The position numbers and the translations under genes are program-made. Source: Mogibacterium sp. (GTDB lineage: Bacteria > Bacillota > Clostridia > Peptostreptococcales > Anaerovoracaceae). From it: DNA of 41,960 nt. The notes under the pieces are model-generated. The model had not been told where the DNA came from. It saw only the letters and a list, made by a program, of their open reading frames with translations, and made no database searches. How positions within the stretch are numbered: position 1 is the stretch's first letter; every line of letters begins with the position of its first letter. Location: contig JAFRKO010000015.1 of the NCBI GenBank assembly GCA_017431685.1, positions 1 to 41,960 of the forward strand. The letters are read 5' to 3'. This document shows positions 33,720 through 41,960 of the stretch, one piece after another.

Positions 33720-34406
33720 TTAATATTGCGAATTATCAGTCTCTTTTATCTGCTTCTCCGCATTCTTTGCAGCTTTTACGACTCTGGAAGTACCGAGTCT
33801 CTTAGCTCCGATCTCGAGGAACTTCTGCGCATCTTCGAGTCCGCTGATGCCGCCCGAAGCCTTCACCTTGACGCCTTCGCCGACGTTCCTGACCATAAGA
33901 TCCACATCGTCGAATGTAGCTCCGCCTCCGCCGAATCCTGTCGAAGTCTTAATAAAGTCAGCTCCCGCGAATGTGACGATCTCGCAGAGCTTCACCTTCT
34001 CCTCGTCAGTCAGCATGCATGTCTCGATGATGACCTTGAGGATGTGATCGCCGCAGATCTCCTTGAGCGTACGGATCTCGTTCTCGATGTCGTCCCATCT
34101 GCCGTCTTTGGCCCATCCGATATTGATGACCATATCTATCTCGTCAGCACCGTTATCCAGAGCATCGCTTGTCTCGAACGCCTTGACTGCAGTGGTGTTG
34201 TAGCCGTTAGGGAATCCGATGACTGTGCAGATCGGAAGTCTTGCCCCTATATACTCCCTTGCCTGGGCAACATACCCCGGCGGAATGCATACGCTGGCAG
34301 TCTCATATTTGATACCGTCATCGATAAGCGCTTTGATGTCTTCCCACTTCGCTGTCTGAGCGAGCAGTGTATGGTCGACGTACTTAAGAATGTCTTTTGT
34401 TTCCAT
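33720..34406 (-). CDS. deoC: Deoxyribose-phosphate aldolase DeoC
   Basis: A 228-residue class I aldolase that turns 2-deoxyribose 5-phosphate into acetaldehyde and glyceraldehyde 3-phosphate. Motifs: [39 protein letters not shown], and the Schiff-base lysine in [14 protein letters not shown], with [14 protein letters not shown] at the end. I choose the ATG at 34406, with GAAGGAG 8 bases before it, over one 16 codons upstream inside the preceding gene. It is 14 bases downstream of the transglutaminase gene and 85 bases before udp. Confidence 0.95.
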   Translation of the reverse strand: METKDILKYVDHTLLAQTAKWEDIKALIDDGIKYETASVCIPPGYVAQAREYIGARLPICTVIGFPNGYNTTAVKAFETSDALDNGADEIDMVINIGWAKDGRWDDIENEIRTLKEICGDHILKVIIETCMLTDEEKVKLCEIVTFAGADFIKTSTGFGGGGATFDDVDLMVRNVGEGVKVKASGGISGLEDAQKFLEIGAKRLGTSRVVKAAKNAEKQIKETDNSQY

Positions 34407-34420
34407 CTCTAAGCTCCTTC

Positions 34421-36109
34421 CTACTTGGTTCTGACTTTTTTTCTTTTGCTCCACTTGCTGTAATATGTTTTATTTCCTACCTTCGCATATGTCCGTATGC
34501 GTACATAATAATTTCTTCTCCGTTTGAGTTTCTTTATGGTCTTTGTCGTTCTGTTATAGCCTTTGACCTTTATGGTCTTTGTCTTTGACTTTCTGAAACT
34601 CTTGCTTGTGCCGTACTGTATCTGATATCCGTCGATATACAGCGCTCCGAGAGGCGTGCTCATCTTTTTCCATTTGAGCCTGATTGATCTCTTCTTTCCG
34701 GACCGCCTGGTGATCGCGGTTTTTTTCAGTTTTACCGGTCTGTCTCCGTTCAGAAGGAACTCATAACTTGACTTCGGTGAAAGGATTCTCTCTGCCGGAG
34801 CGAAGACCGCCTTCGTCCATGCGTCGTATACACGGTGGTTGTTTTCAATCGTAAATGAATTGGCTGTGCTGTACGGATCGCCTCTCATGAACCACGCAGG
34901 ATCTGCTGTGTTGTTCGTGTCATCATCGATCCATGTCGGGTCAACTACATAGTTGAGACCGTCGTTCATTCTGACGATATTCCACATATGGCTGCTGTCG
35001 TTGCCTCCTGCAGAACCCGAAGCCAGCTGGCAGTCGATCCATTTGCTCTCAAAGTCAGAAAGCTCGCACAGATATTTAAAGGCCCTTGCGTAACCCGCAC
35101 ATACAGCATTGGTATTCGGATCATCATCGAACACATATATCATGCTCCACGGTCCGCACCAGTAGCGTTCGCTTTCAGAAAGACTCGCAGCGTAGGTGTC
35201 GTACGTGTTGATATCCGCAATGACTCTGCAGTAATACCACATTCTGGCATAGTCGATCTCTTCGGCGCTGGATTCTGCGAAAGTCGTAGGTATGGCGTTA
35301 TCGAATGTCCGTACTACCGCGCGCGCGTTCTTCTTCGCCGCTGCCGCGCCTTTAATTTTCCTGGAATCGACCTTGTAAACATAGTTATATGCAGAATTTT
35401 TAGCTTTCGCAAACTCCGGCATTACCGGCAGGCAGAACTCGATCCAGTCGCTTCTGTCGAAGGTGATGGTATTGGTTGTGTAATGGAAAGGACATTTATA
35501 ATTGATAAAATCCTTATCACTGTACCAGTCTACCCAGTAACTCTGTGAGGACAGGTCGCACAGAAGCCCCTGTATAACTTTCTTCCAGCTTCCGGCACTT
35601 ACGAGGGCATTGATTTTCTTCTGCGCCGCACTTGTAATGTACCATTTGCCGTTTCTTTTGTATCCGATCCTCTTTACACCCAGCTGCCTTGCTGTGAATT
35701 TACGCTTGCCGAGTATCCTGGATACCTTGACCCTCTTTACAGCTGATGTTGTCTTTCCTGCCGATACTCTTTTTATTATAGTTTTGTAGTTATTATAGAA
35801 TTTAAGGTCGTTGCCCTTGAGTCTGTCTCCCTTTACGGAAAGAGGCGCTGTCGGATTGACCCTTGTTCCTGATAATGACGAATCATCATCTGAAAAGAAG
35901 TCCTCCATCAGCTGATCGAAGTCCGCGCCTTCTATGTCTTCAATGTCTTCTGCAGCTATACCGTCGCTGAATGTGAATTCTTCGTATCCTGTGTCGCCTG
36001 AGTTATCGACCGTGCCTTCTCCGTCATCTGCGAAAGACGTAAACGGCATCATAGTCACTATCATGATCAGCGAAAGTATTAAATATGCTGTTTTTCTGAC
36101 TGATCTCAT
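34421..36109 (-). CDS. Secreted transglutaminase-like protein with Fn3-like C-terminus
   Basis: A 562-residue secreted protein with a Sec signal ([20 protein letters not shown] then ADDG). A transglutaminase-like (cysteine protease fold) domain has the catalytic triad in [11 protein letters not shown] (Cys near 336), [10 protein letters not shown] (His near 375) and [10 protein letters not shown] (Asp near 388). The last 90 residues, very basic, form a fibronectin-III-like module ([24 protein letters not shown]). Between signal and enzyme, residues 90-300 are unassigned. It probably acts on the cell surface as a cysteine protease or cross-linker; the substrate is not known. It is first in a unit with deoC, which is odd for a surface protein. 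Confidence 0.85.
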   Translation of the reverse strand: MRSVRKTAYLILSLIMIVTMMPFTSFADDGEGTVDNSGDTGYEEFTFSDGIAAEDIEDIEGADFDQLMEDFFSDDDSSLSGTRVNPTAPLSVKGDRLKGNDLKFYNNYKTIIKRVSAGKTTSAVKRVKVSRILGKRKFTARQLGVKRIGYKRNGKWYITSAAQKKINALVSAGSWKKVIQGLLCDLSSQSYWVDWYSDKDFINYKCPFHYTTNTITFDRSDWIEFCLPVMPEFAKAKNSAYNYVYKVDSRKIKGAAAAKKNARAVVRTFDNAIPTTFAESSAEEIDYARMWYYCRVIADINTYDTYAASLSESERYWCGPWSMIYVFDDDPNTNAVCAGYARAFKYLCELSDFESKWIDCQLASGSAGGNDSSHMWNIVRMNDGLNYVVDPTWIDDDTNNTADPAWFMRGDPYSTANSFTIENNHRVYDAWTKAVFAPAERILSPKSSYEFLLNGDRPVKLKKTAITRRSGKKRSIRLKWKKMSTPLGALYIDGYQIQYGTSKSFRKSKTKTIKVKGYNRTTKTIKKLKRRRNYYVRIRTYAKVGNKTYYSKWSKRKKVRTK

Positions 36110-36144
36110 TCCTTACTCCTGATACCCTGAATATAACGTACTTG

Positions 36145-36153
36145 ATTATACCA
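36145..36153 (-). promoter_or_regulatory. Extended -10 promoter of the transglutaminase-like gene
   Basis: On the minus strand TGGTATAAT, an extended -10, lies about 35-45 bases upstream of the ATG at 36109. No strong -35 is present, as is usual for extended -10 promoters. Confidence 0.5.
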
Positions 36154-36205
36154 TAAAGGACGTTACTAATCTTTATCAGCCAGGAGCAGTTTCTGTAAAT
36201 ATAAT

Positions 36206-36227
36206 GGCGGGAGCATACGCTCCCGCC
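36206..36227 (-). terminator. Intrinsic terminator of the nucleoside ABC transporter operon
   Basis: A perfect 9-bp GC stem (GGCGGGAGC with GCTCCCGCC, 4-base loop) starts 24 bases after the last permease stop and is followed on the minus strand by ATTATATTTA. The T-tract is imperfect. Confidence 0.65.
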
Positions 36228-36250
36228 GTGTGTCGTTCTTAAGGGATAGT

Positions 36251-37192
36251 TTAACGCATTCCCTTGTCGTATGGTATTCCTTCTGCCTTCGGTGCTCTGG
36301 AGTTCTTGGATGTGAACGCAAGAACGATGAGCGAGATGATGTAAGGCAGCATGTTGTATACCGTGCTCGGTATGTTCATCGCGGCCAGGAACGGAATTCC
36401 TGTGTACACGTTGGACAGAGCTCTGAAGAGTCCGAAGAGCAGTGCAGCGAGCGCGATGTTTGTCGGTTTCCACTGACCGAAGATCATTACAGCCAGAGCC
36501 AGGAAGCCGAAGCCCGCAACGCCCATTTCGAATTTCCACTCGGATACGCCGGCCGTGATGTACACGATTCCGCCAAGTCCGCCGAGGAAGCCCGAGATGA
36601 GTACGCCTGCCCAGCGCATCTTGTAAACATTGATACCTACCGAGTCAGCAGCCTGAGGGTTCTCGCCGCAGGCCATGAGTCTCAGACCGAATCTGGTCTT
36701 GTAGAGCAGAATGTACGATGCGATCAGCAGTACGACTGCCATTACCATGAACCAGTTGAACTCAAACTTTCCGAAGTATTTCAGGAAAGCTTTCTTCTCC
36801 TGAATGTACTGGATCGATGTTGAAACGTTATCCGGGTTGATCGATGTATTCATCGCTCTTACGAATACCGTAGCAGCAGCTGTAGCCAGCAGGTTCATAG
36901 CAGTACCGATAAGTGTCTGGTCAGCCTTGAAGTTGATGCACGCAACTGCCAGGAGGCAGGAGAAGAGCATACCGACAAGTATCGCAGCGAGCGTTGTCGC
37001 GAGTACGATTACGATCTTGGCTGAGCCGGAAGGAAGCAGGAACATCGTTACAGCTCCGCCGAGAGCTCCCATTACCATGATTCCTTCAAGTCCCAGGTTG
37101 ATAACGCCCGAGTGCTCCGAGAAGCATCCGCCGAGTGCCACGAGGCAGAGAACAGAGGCGAATATGATGGTGTATTGCAGTAACAGTACCAT
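36251..37192 (-). CDS. Nucleoside ABC transporter permease (second, NupQ-like)
   Basis: A 313-residue permease of the BPD_transp_2 family with about nine membrane helices. It has the family segment GGCFSEHSGVINLGLEGIMV at the N-terminal side and GLRLMACGENPQAADSVGIN with the ABC-contacting loop. It is the last of four genes and overlaps the first permease by one base (TAATG). Together with the other three it matches the B. subtilis NupNOPQ (YufNOPQ) guanosine importer and lactococcal BmpA-NupABC. Confidence 0.9.
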   Translation of the reverse strand: MVLLLQYTIIFASVLCLVALGGCFSEHSGVINLGLEGIMVMGALGGAVTMFLLPSGSAKIVIVLATTLAAILVGMLFSCLLAVACINFKADQTLIGTAMNLLATAAATVFVRAMNTSINPDNVSTSIQYIQEKKAFLKYFGKFEFNWFMVMAVVLLIASYILLYKTRFGLRLMACGENPQAADSVGINVYKMRWAGVLISGFLGGLGGIVYITAGVSEWKFEMGVAGFGFLALAVMIFGQWKPTNIALAALLFGLFRALSNVYTGIPFLAAMNIPSTVYNMLPYIISLIVLAFTSKNSRAPKAEGIPYDKGMR

Positions 37193-38355
37193 TACTTCTC
37201 ACCTCCTTTCGCTTTTGCAGCGTCATCTGTGACAGGCACGTCATTCACGTTAGGGCCGCCCTTGTCCTTCTTGCTGATCCAGTTGTTCATGGCGAACTTG
37301 AAGAACAGTACGAATCCGCAGAGGTAAATGATGATCGATGAGATCAGGTCAGAGATCTGCGAAGGATATACCGACTTGTTGATAAGCGCGCCGCCGTCCG
37401 TAATGGACTGGATGAAGAACGATGCGAAGATCGTCCCGATCGGATGCAGACCTCCGAGGAATGTAGCAGCGATTCCGTTGAATCCCATGCCCGGTACGGA
37501 TGTCTGTGTTGTGGACCATTCCTGATATCCTGTGAGGAAGAGGAATGCCGCGCCGATTCCCGCGAGTGCACCGCCGATAGCCAGCGTTACGATAATATTC
37601 TGTTTTTCTTTCATCCCGGCATACTTGGCAGCTTCCTTGTTGAAACCGGTAGCACGCAGTTCGTAGCCGAATTTGGTTTTCGACAGGATCATCCAGATGA
37701 GTACCGCGAAGAGGATCGCGAGCGGGATCGCTATCGTAACCGTTGTGTTGTTGGCAAAGAGTTTGTTTAGTCCTGCTGTAGGGATCAGAGCGCCCTTGTT
37801 GCCCGAAGCCAGCTTGATGGTGTACGGGCTGGCAGGGTCTTTGACCTTCTTGCCGGAGAGTACCATGTTGGTCAGGTAAAGCATGATCCAGTTGAGCATG
37901 ATACCCGAAATAACTTCGTTAACGTTTCTGTAAGCCTTCAGTGCTCCTGAGATAGATCCGACTACAGCACCTGCAAGAGCAGCGAGCAGCAGGCAGATCA
38001 CCCAGTTGCAGTGCCATGCGAGAGCTGCATAGAGTCCGATGCAGGCACCTGCCTCATACTGACCCGGAGCTCCGATGTTGAACAGGCCAACCTTGTAGCA
38101 GAAGCAGATAGAAAGCGCGCACATCAGGAGCGGCGCCGTCTTGGCAAGTGTGTTGCCGAGAGCCTTCATCTGAGCTGCTGCGGAAGCACGTGTCAGGAAG
38201 TTGAGCAGGATCGTCTTGATGGCTTCGCCCGCGCCTGCAGGGTTGATCATCAGGAGTACGATGAATCCGATGAACAGTCCGAGGACGATACAAATGAGCG
38301 ATGTCAGTATTGACTGGAAGGACGGATTTTTAAGTAAGCTTTTCTTCTCTTTCAT
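37192..38355 (-). CDS. Nucleoside ABC transporter permease (first, NupP-like)
   Basis: The larger permease (387 residues), BPD_transp_2 family, with a longer N-terminal half and many helices. Family segments: KVGLFNIGAPGQYEAGACIG and FGYELRATGFNKEAAKYAG, the cytoplasmic loop that meets the ATPase. The C-terminal tail is hydrophilic with no known role. The ATG at 38355 overlaps the ATPase stop (TGATG), and AAGGAGG lies 7 bases before it; the frame could also begin with a GTG one codon earlier, which I reject because of the spacing. Confidence 0.9.
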   Translation of the reverse strand: MKEKKSLLKNPSFQSILTSLICIVLGLFIGFIVLLMINPAGAGEAIKTILLNFLTRASAAAQMKALGNTLAKTAPLLMCALSICFCYKVGLFNIGAPGQYEAGACIGLYAALAWHCNWVICLLLAALAGAVVGSISGALKAYRNVNEVISGIMLNWIMLYLTNMVLSGKKVKDPASPYTIKLASGNKGALIPTAGLNKLFANNTTVTIAIPLAILFAVLIWMILSKTKFGYELRATGFNKEAAKYAGMKEKQNIIVTLAIGGALAGIGAAFLFLTGYQEWSTTQTSVPGMGFNGIAATFLGGLHPIGTIFASFFIQSITDGGALINKSVYPSQISDLISSIIIYLCGFVLFFKFAMNNWISKKDKGGPNVNDVPVTDDAAKAKGGEK

Positions 38356-39941
38356 CACGCTTCCTCCTTCCTTTCGACTTCTGATGGCTCGATCTCAGCT
38401 GAGTTGGCATCGATGTTGACGTTTCTTCTGGCGCCGGCCATGTAGAGACCGAGCTCTTCGACTGTCGTCTTCTTAGGATCGAGTTCGCCGACGATCTCTC
38501 CTTCGTACATAACGAGGATCCTGTCAGGTACGTTCATAACCTCTTCGAGTTCGAGCGAGATGAGCAGGACCGCTCTGCCTTCGTCTCTCTCAGCGATCAG
38601 CTGTTTGTGAACGCCCTCGATAGCTCCTACGTCGAGACCTCTTGTAGGCTGTACCGCAACGAGCAGCTTGTGATCCTTGTCGACCTCACGGGCGATGATG
38701 GCCTTCTGCTGGTTACCGCCCGACATAGCTCTTGCGATGGTGATAGGACCCTGGCCGGATCTTACGTCGAATGCCTTCTCGAGTCTCTCTGAGTAAGCGC
38801 GGATCTCACCTCTCTTGAGGAAGCCGGCTTTCGATGTGAACTCTGGCTGATAATATCTCTGGAGCACCATGTTGTACTCGAGAGGATAGTCGAGAACAAG
38901 TCCGTGTTTGTGTCTGTCTTCAGGGATGTGGCTCAGAAGTTTGCTCCTCTGACGGATCGAGCTCTTTGTGATGTCTTCACCGCAGAGAGTGATCTTGCCG
39001 TCTACGAGAGGCTCCATTCCGGTGAGTCCGTATACGAACTCGGTCTGGCCGTTTCCGTCGATACCGGCGATACATACGATCTCGCCTTCATGGACTTCGA
39101 AGCTGACGTTCTTAACAGCGTTATTGGCATGCATTTTGGAAGCGACTGTCATATTCTCGACCTTGAGTATGACGTCTTTCGGTTTTGCAGGTGTCTTGTC
39201 GACTACCATGTTTACATCGCGGCCTACCATCATGCGGCTCATCTCTTCTTTCGAAGTTGTCGCGACATCTACAGTACCGATGTACTTGCCGCGGCGCAGA
39301 ACCGTAACTCTGTCGGCTACCGCCTTGATCTCATTCAGCTTATGTGTGATAAACAGAATGGATTTTCCCTCAGCTCTGAGGTTATTCATGATCTCCATCA
39401 GCTCTTCGATCTCCTGCGGCGTAAGCACGGCAGTAGGCTCGTCGAAGATGAGGATCTCATTATCACGGAATAACATCTTGAGAATCTCAGTTCTCTGCTG
39501 CATTCCTACTGTGATGTCTTCGATCTTGGCGTCAGGATCGACCTGCAGTCCGTATTTTTCTGAGAGTGCCTTTACCTTTGCTCTGGCTTCATCCATCTGC
39601 AGAATTCCGTTCTTTGTGGACTCTACACCGAGGATGATGTTTTCGAGTACGGTGAAGCACTGTACGAGTTTGAAGTGCTGGTGTACCATTCCGATGCCCA
39701 GGTCGTTGGCATCGTTAGGATTGTTGATTTTTACCTCTTTGCCGTCCTTTTTGATAACGCCTTCTTCAGCCTGATACAGACCGAATAGGACAGACATGAG
39801 GGTCGATTTACCGGCACCGTTTTCACCAAGCAAGGCGTGAATTTCACCCCTTCTCAGCTGCAGCGTAATGTTATCATTCGCTATGATGCCGGGGAACCGT
39901 TTGGTGATGTTCACCATTTCTATGGCATAAGGTGCATCCAT
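38355..39941 (-). CDS. Nucleoside ABC transporter ATPase with two ABC domains (NupO-like)
   Basis: A 528-residue twin ABC protein of the sugar/nucleoside RbsA-like type. The first domain has ALLGENGAGKSTLMSVL (Walker A) and ILIFDEPTAVLTPQEIEEL (Walker B). The second is degenerate at Walker A (IAGIDGNGQTEFVYGLTG, without the Lys), which is usual for this type, but keeps the signature MSGGNQQKAIIARE and QPTRGLDVGAIE. It powers uptake through the two permeases. It is 139 bases downstream of bmpA, beyond a terminator, so part of the message should read through. Confidence 0.93.
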   Translation of the reverse strand: MDAPYAIEMVNITKRFPGIIANDNITLQLRRGEIHALLGENGAGKSTLMSVLFGLYQAEEGVIKKDGKEVKINNPNDANDLGIGMVHQHFKLVQCFTVLENIILGVESTKNGILQMDEARAKVKALSEKYGLQVDPDAKIEDITVGMQQRTEILKMLFRDNEILIFDEPTAVLTPQEIEELMEIMNNLRAEGKSILFITHKLNEIKAVADRVTVLRRGKYIGTVDVATTSKEEMSRMMVGRDVNMVVDKTPAKPKDVILKVENMTVASKMHANNAVKNVSFEVHEGEIVCIAGIDGNGQTEFVYGLTGMEPLVDGKITLCGEDITKSSIRQRSKLLSHIPEDRHKHGLVLDYPLEYNMVLQRYYQPEFTSKAGFLKRGEIRAYSERLEKAFDVRSGQGPITIARAMSGGNQQKAIIAREVDKDHKLLVAVQPTRGLDVGAIEGVHKQLIAERDEGRAVLLISLELEEVMNVPDRILVMYEGEIVGELDPKKTTVEELGLYMAGARRNVNIDANSAEIEPSEVERKEEA

Positions 39942-40022
39942 AATCCCGTATTCCTCCGTCTTTCTACCTAAGTGACAATATACGTAATTATTATACTATC
40001 TTTCATAATAAAATTATATAAG

Positions 40023-40052
40023 AAAAACGGCGGCTCCCTGCGGAACCGCCGT
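40023..40052 (-). terminator. Attenuating terminator between bmpA and the transporter ATPase
   Basis: On the minus strand ACGGCGG and CCGCCGT form a 7-bp stem, extended by GGA/TCC after one mismatch, and are followed by five T. It lies 29 bases after the bmpA stop. Termination here with some read-through would give an excess of binding protein over membrane parts, as is common in ABC operons. Confidence 0.75.
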
Positions 40053-40080
40053 ATATTGTTAACTTGTTTTAAAACTTAGG

Positions 40081-41214
40081 TTAACCCTTGATAGCTCCCT
40101 GATCATCAACCTTGATGTTCGAAACTGCAGGAATCTTCTCTGTGTCAGCAGAAACTGTTCTGTCTCCGTTGAAGAGTTCCTTAACGAGCTGCTCATAGTC
40201 AGCCTTCTGGAATCCGTCACCCCACTGTGTGGATTCCGGCAGCTGTACGTAGTTGTCAGCAGGTGTCTCAGATACGAGACCGAGGTTCTTGATCTGGCCG
40301 GCATACTCAGCCCAGTTGTCATCTCTGATAGCTCCGAGCAGAGTGTTAACTGTTGCTCCGAGACCCTTCATAGCAGATGTAACTGTCATGCCTTCGCCAT
40401 AAGCGCCGTCAATGATTCCGGCCTGGTCTACGTCAACGCCGATGACCTTGCCGCCAACCTTTGCAGCAGCCTCAGCTGCGGATGTGTAGATTCCGCCGCC
40501 GCAAGCGAATACGCACTCTGTGCCCTTGCTGTACCATGTGTCCATAGCAGCTGTGATATCAGCATCGCCGAAGAACTGTCCGCCGTAAACGTACTTGATC
40601 TCTACGCCGTCAACGCCAGCCTCTCCTGCTGCAGCATCAGCGCCCTGAACGAATCCATGGCCGTATCTCTGAACTGCAGGAACTGCCATTCCGCCGAGGA
40701 ATCCGAGCTTTGTGTATCCCAGCTTAACTGCTGCGTAACCAGCCATGTAGCCTGCGAGCTCTTCCTGGTAAACAGCGCTGAATACGTTAGGTCCATCGAA
40801 TTCTCTCTCGCCGTATGCAGTGAGGTCGCCTTCACTTACGTCGAGTGCTACGAACTTTACGTCCGGATAGAGCGGAGCTACCTCATAGATAGCGTCTGCG
40901 AATGCGTAACCAGGCATTACGATTACGCCATAGCCTTCCTCAATAGCTTCTTCGATCGAAGAAACACGGTCAGCTGTTGAATCGGATGCAGGTTTCTTAT
41001 ATGTGAAGTCTACGCCATTCTCTTCACAGAAAGCCTTGCAAGCCTCATAAGTGGTCTGGTTGAAGGACTGGTCAGTGATGTCACCATAGTCAGTAACCAT
41101 TGCTACCTTCATGCTTCCATCACCAGCAGCTTCATCTCCGCCACCGCCGCCCCCGCAAGCTGCAAATGAGAATACCATCAGAGCTGCGAGGAGTAAAACA
41201 AGAAATTTCTTCAT
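40081..41214 (-). CDS. bmpA: BMP family lipoprotein, nucleoside-binding protein of the ABC importer
   Basis: A 377-residue secreted lipoprotein. The signal peptide ends in the lipobox FAAC followed by a Gly run; the Cys is lipidated. The BMP domain follows: VAMVTDYGDITDQSFNQTTY, GYGVIVMPGYAFADAIYEVA, GFLGGMAVPAVQRYGHGFVQ and GKVIGVDVDQAGI, the pattern of PnrA/BmpA and Med-type proteins that bind nucleosides. The gene starts with two ATG codons; the second, at 41214, is at the right distance (6 bases) from AGGAGG, so I use it, but 41217 is possible. A TATAAT at 41280-41285 (minus) provides the -10. It is the first gene of the uptake operon. Confidence 0.93.
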   Translation of the reverse strand: MKKFLVLLLAALMVFSFAACGGGGGGDEAAGDGSMKVAMVTDYGDITDQSFNQTTYEACKAFCEENGVDFTYKKPASDSTADRVSSIEEAIEEGYGVIVMPGYAFADAIYEVAPLYPDVKFVALDVSEGDLTAYGEREFDGPNVFSAVYQEELAGYMAGYAAVKLGYTKLGFLGGMAVPAVQRYGHGFVQGADAAAGEAGVDGVEIKYVYGGQFFGDADITAAMDTWYSKGTECVFACGGGIYTSAAEAAAKVGGKVIGVDVDQAGIIDGAYGEGMTVTSAMKGLGATVNTLLGAIRDDNWAEYAGQIKNLGLVSETPADNYVQLPESTQWGDGFQKADYEQLVKELFNGDRTVSADTEKIPAVSNIKVDDQGAIKG

Positions 41215-41254
41215 CATAATCCTCCTAAAGTACTTTAGATTGATATAAGGAATT

Positions 41255-41285
41255 GGGATCCGTCGATCCCTACGGAGTAATTATA
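41255..41285 (-). promoter_or_regulatory. bmpA: bmpA -10 and an inverted repeat in its leader
   Basis: A perfect TATAAT stands at 41280-41285 on the minus strand, with a weak -35. Just downstream, GGGATC-N4-GATCCC (41255-41270) is an inverted repeat at or near the start of transcription and could be an operator. No purine riboswitch core is visible in the leader. Confidence 0.45.
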
Positions 41286-41363
41286 GTATAACGACCGAAA
41301 AAACTAAATATTTTTATAAAATTACTGATACATACTTATACATTTGGGTTAACAATCTGATAT

Positions 41364-41479
41364 GTGAAACGACTTATTTAGCTAAATAAAATTTCAAACG
41401 ACTTAATTAACTAGATAACATGTCAAACGATTAAATTAGCTAAATTACATGTCAATCGACTGAATTAGCTAAATAACTA
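41364..41479. repeat. Four tandem 29-bp repeats upstream of bmpA
   Basis: Units start at 41364, 41393, 41422 and 41451, exactly 29 bases apart. The shared core is TCAAACGACTTAATTAGCTA with about 2-6 differences between units; the palindrome TTAGCTAA falls once per unit. There are no spacers, so it is not CRISPR. The array lies 150-265 bases upstream of bmpA. Confidence 0.85.
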
Positions 41480-41520
41480 AAATAAAATGTATATTTATGG
41501 ACGAGCACCAGTGCTCTTCT

Positions 41521-41621
41521 TATGTATGTTACTCTGTGTGCTGCTTTATGTACTACTCTATGTGCCGCACTGTGTACTACTCTCTATGTGCTGCTCTCTA
41601 TGTGTTGCTCTGTGTGCTGCT
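41521..41621. repeat. Degenerate 12-14 bp tandem repeat (TATGTGCTGCTC-like)
   Basis: About eight units vary around TATGTGCTGCTC, with CT slippage at unit ends. In one plus-strand frame it encodes a Cys- and Tyr-rich string with no RBS and no known relative, which I do not regard as a gene. Confidence 0.7.
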
Positions 41622-41657
41622 AAATCATGTTTCTCCAATTGAATTGCTCCCTCAAAT

Positions 41658-41791
41658 AGGAGTTTTTTTATTTTTGATAAAAAATACGCTTTTTTATTTT
41701 ATATATTTAGCAATTTGCAACTATCTTATGATAATCTTTCTCTTATTCTTAAAATCATGTTAACGATAATCCCTTTTTTACCGATTATCGT
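41658..41791. repeat. AT-rich dispersed element, copy B (partner at 13226-13362)
   Basis: The same AGGAGTTTTTTTA start, the same GCTTTTTTATTTTATAT block and a dyad ACGATAAT-N13-ATTATCGT (41763-41791), perfect here. The dyad spacing and its 105-base distance from AGGAG equal those of copy A. CTCC eight bases before GGAG gives a small hairpin before the T-run. Confidence 0.6.
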
Positions 41792-41848
41792 CTACTTATT
41801 ATACTGATTTGAATTAATCTTGAGCCGTACCCCGTTTTGTAGAGTGAG

Positions 41849-41868
41849 GTAGCAGTATATGCTACAAT
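41849..41868 (+). promoter_or_regulatory. -10 and overlapping operator-like dyad of the right-edge gene
   Basis: GTAGCA-N5-TGCTAC (41849-41865) is a perfect inverted repeat overlapping TACAAT (41863-41868), a good -10. No -35 is at standard distance. The arms CTTGAG (41819) and CTCAAG (41872) form an outer inverted repeat around the promoter. This suggests a repressor-controlled promoter. Confidence 0.4.
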
Positions 41869-41892
41869 GCACTCAAGAAACGGAGGTGTGCT

Positions 41893-41960
41893 ATGTATGA
41901 TGCTCCATTTAAGCTCCATATCTGCAAGATGAAGGATGAGCATCCTGAAAAGACATTCAA
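41893..41960 (+). CDS. N-terminal fragment of an unidentified protein (cut by window end)
   Basis: ATG at 41893 with CGGAGG 6 bases before it opens a frame of 22 codons that runs off the window: MYDAPFKLHICKMKDEHPEK. The RBS and promoter make a real gene likely. I do not recognise the family. Confidence 0.5.
   Translation, partial: MYDAPFKLHICKMKDEHPEKTF

Noticed and set aside
41364..41479. CRISPR array
   Set aside because: The 29-bp units are contiguous, with no spacers and no cas genes.
41497..41763. 88-codon Cys/Tyr-rich plus-strand frame
   Set aside because: Its first part is the translation of a degenerate tandem repeat and the rest is AT-rich noise; no RBS.
1..41960. tRNA, rRNA or tmRNA genes
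   Set aside because: I looked through the intergenic stretches for T-loop and CCA-end patterns and saw none.

Overview
The window looks like the chromosome of an obligately anaerobic, low-to-mid GC Firmicute of the Clostridia. The evidence is the gene content (2-hydroxyacyl-CoA dehydratase, CooT-type nickel protein, ferredoxin-fused aldo/keto reductase, LtaS-like sulfatase, DnaD, GdpP, Soj/Spo0J-type ParAB) and purine-rich Shine-Dalgarno sequences. The family Anaerovoracaceae/Mogibacterium group is a guess only. All complete genes lie on the minus strand except one acyl-CoA ligase at the left. That bias, together with mnmE-mnmG-rsmG-parA-parB and two parS sites, says the window is one replichore close to oriC, with the origin to the right (beyond 41960).

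Layout. 1-1700: the tail of an unknown plus-strand gene, then an AMP-forming acyl-CoA ligase. 1740-9540: an accessory metabolic block with a MATE transporter, a two-subunit 2-hydroxyacyl-CoA dehydratase operon, an FMN reductase / CooT / 4Fe-4S aldo-keto reductase cluster, a decayed acetyltransferase and a DUF1295 membrane protein. 9600-13207: rho and a YqhQ(DUF1385)-PrmC fusion. 13208-13687: an unusual intergenic region with an AT-rich repeat and a GC-rich folded element. 13688-25760: a long tightly packed operon parA-parB-gdpP-rplI-dnaB-dnaD-M23 peptidase-divIC-rsmA-ltaS, which joins segregation, replication, c-di-AMP turnover, division and envelope. 25761-27522: two parS sites and a TnpB (IS605-type) element. 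27523-31654: rsmG, mnmG, mnmE. 31679-41217: nucleoside salvage, with deoC, udp and deoB plus a BMP-type nucleoside ABC transporter (lipoprotein, ATPase, two permeases), interrupted by a secreted transglutaminase-like protein. 41218-41960: repeat-rich intergenic DNA and the start of a plus-strand gene.

How it works together. The ABC transporter should import nucleosides, Udp phosphorolyses uridine, DeoB interconverts ribose or deoxyribose 1- and 5-phosphates, and DeoC splits deoxyribose 5-phosphate into acetaldehyde and glyceraldehyde 3-phosphate. mnmE follows deoB by 24 bases, in the place where jag/yidC/rnpA/rpmH normally stand, so the classic origin cluster has been broken or joined to the nucleoside genes.

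The least ordinary items are the YqhQ-PrmC fusion; a DnaD protein that ends in the zinc-binding N-terminal region of a DnaC-type loader but has no ATPase; a GdpP without membrane helices; a TnpB gene with a LexA-like box at its promoter beside parS; a structured GC-rich intergenic element of about 200 nt; a two-copy AT-rich element with an exactly spaced dyad; and four perfect-period 29-bp repeats upstream of the nucleoside transporter.
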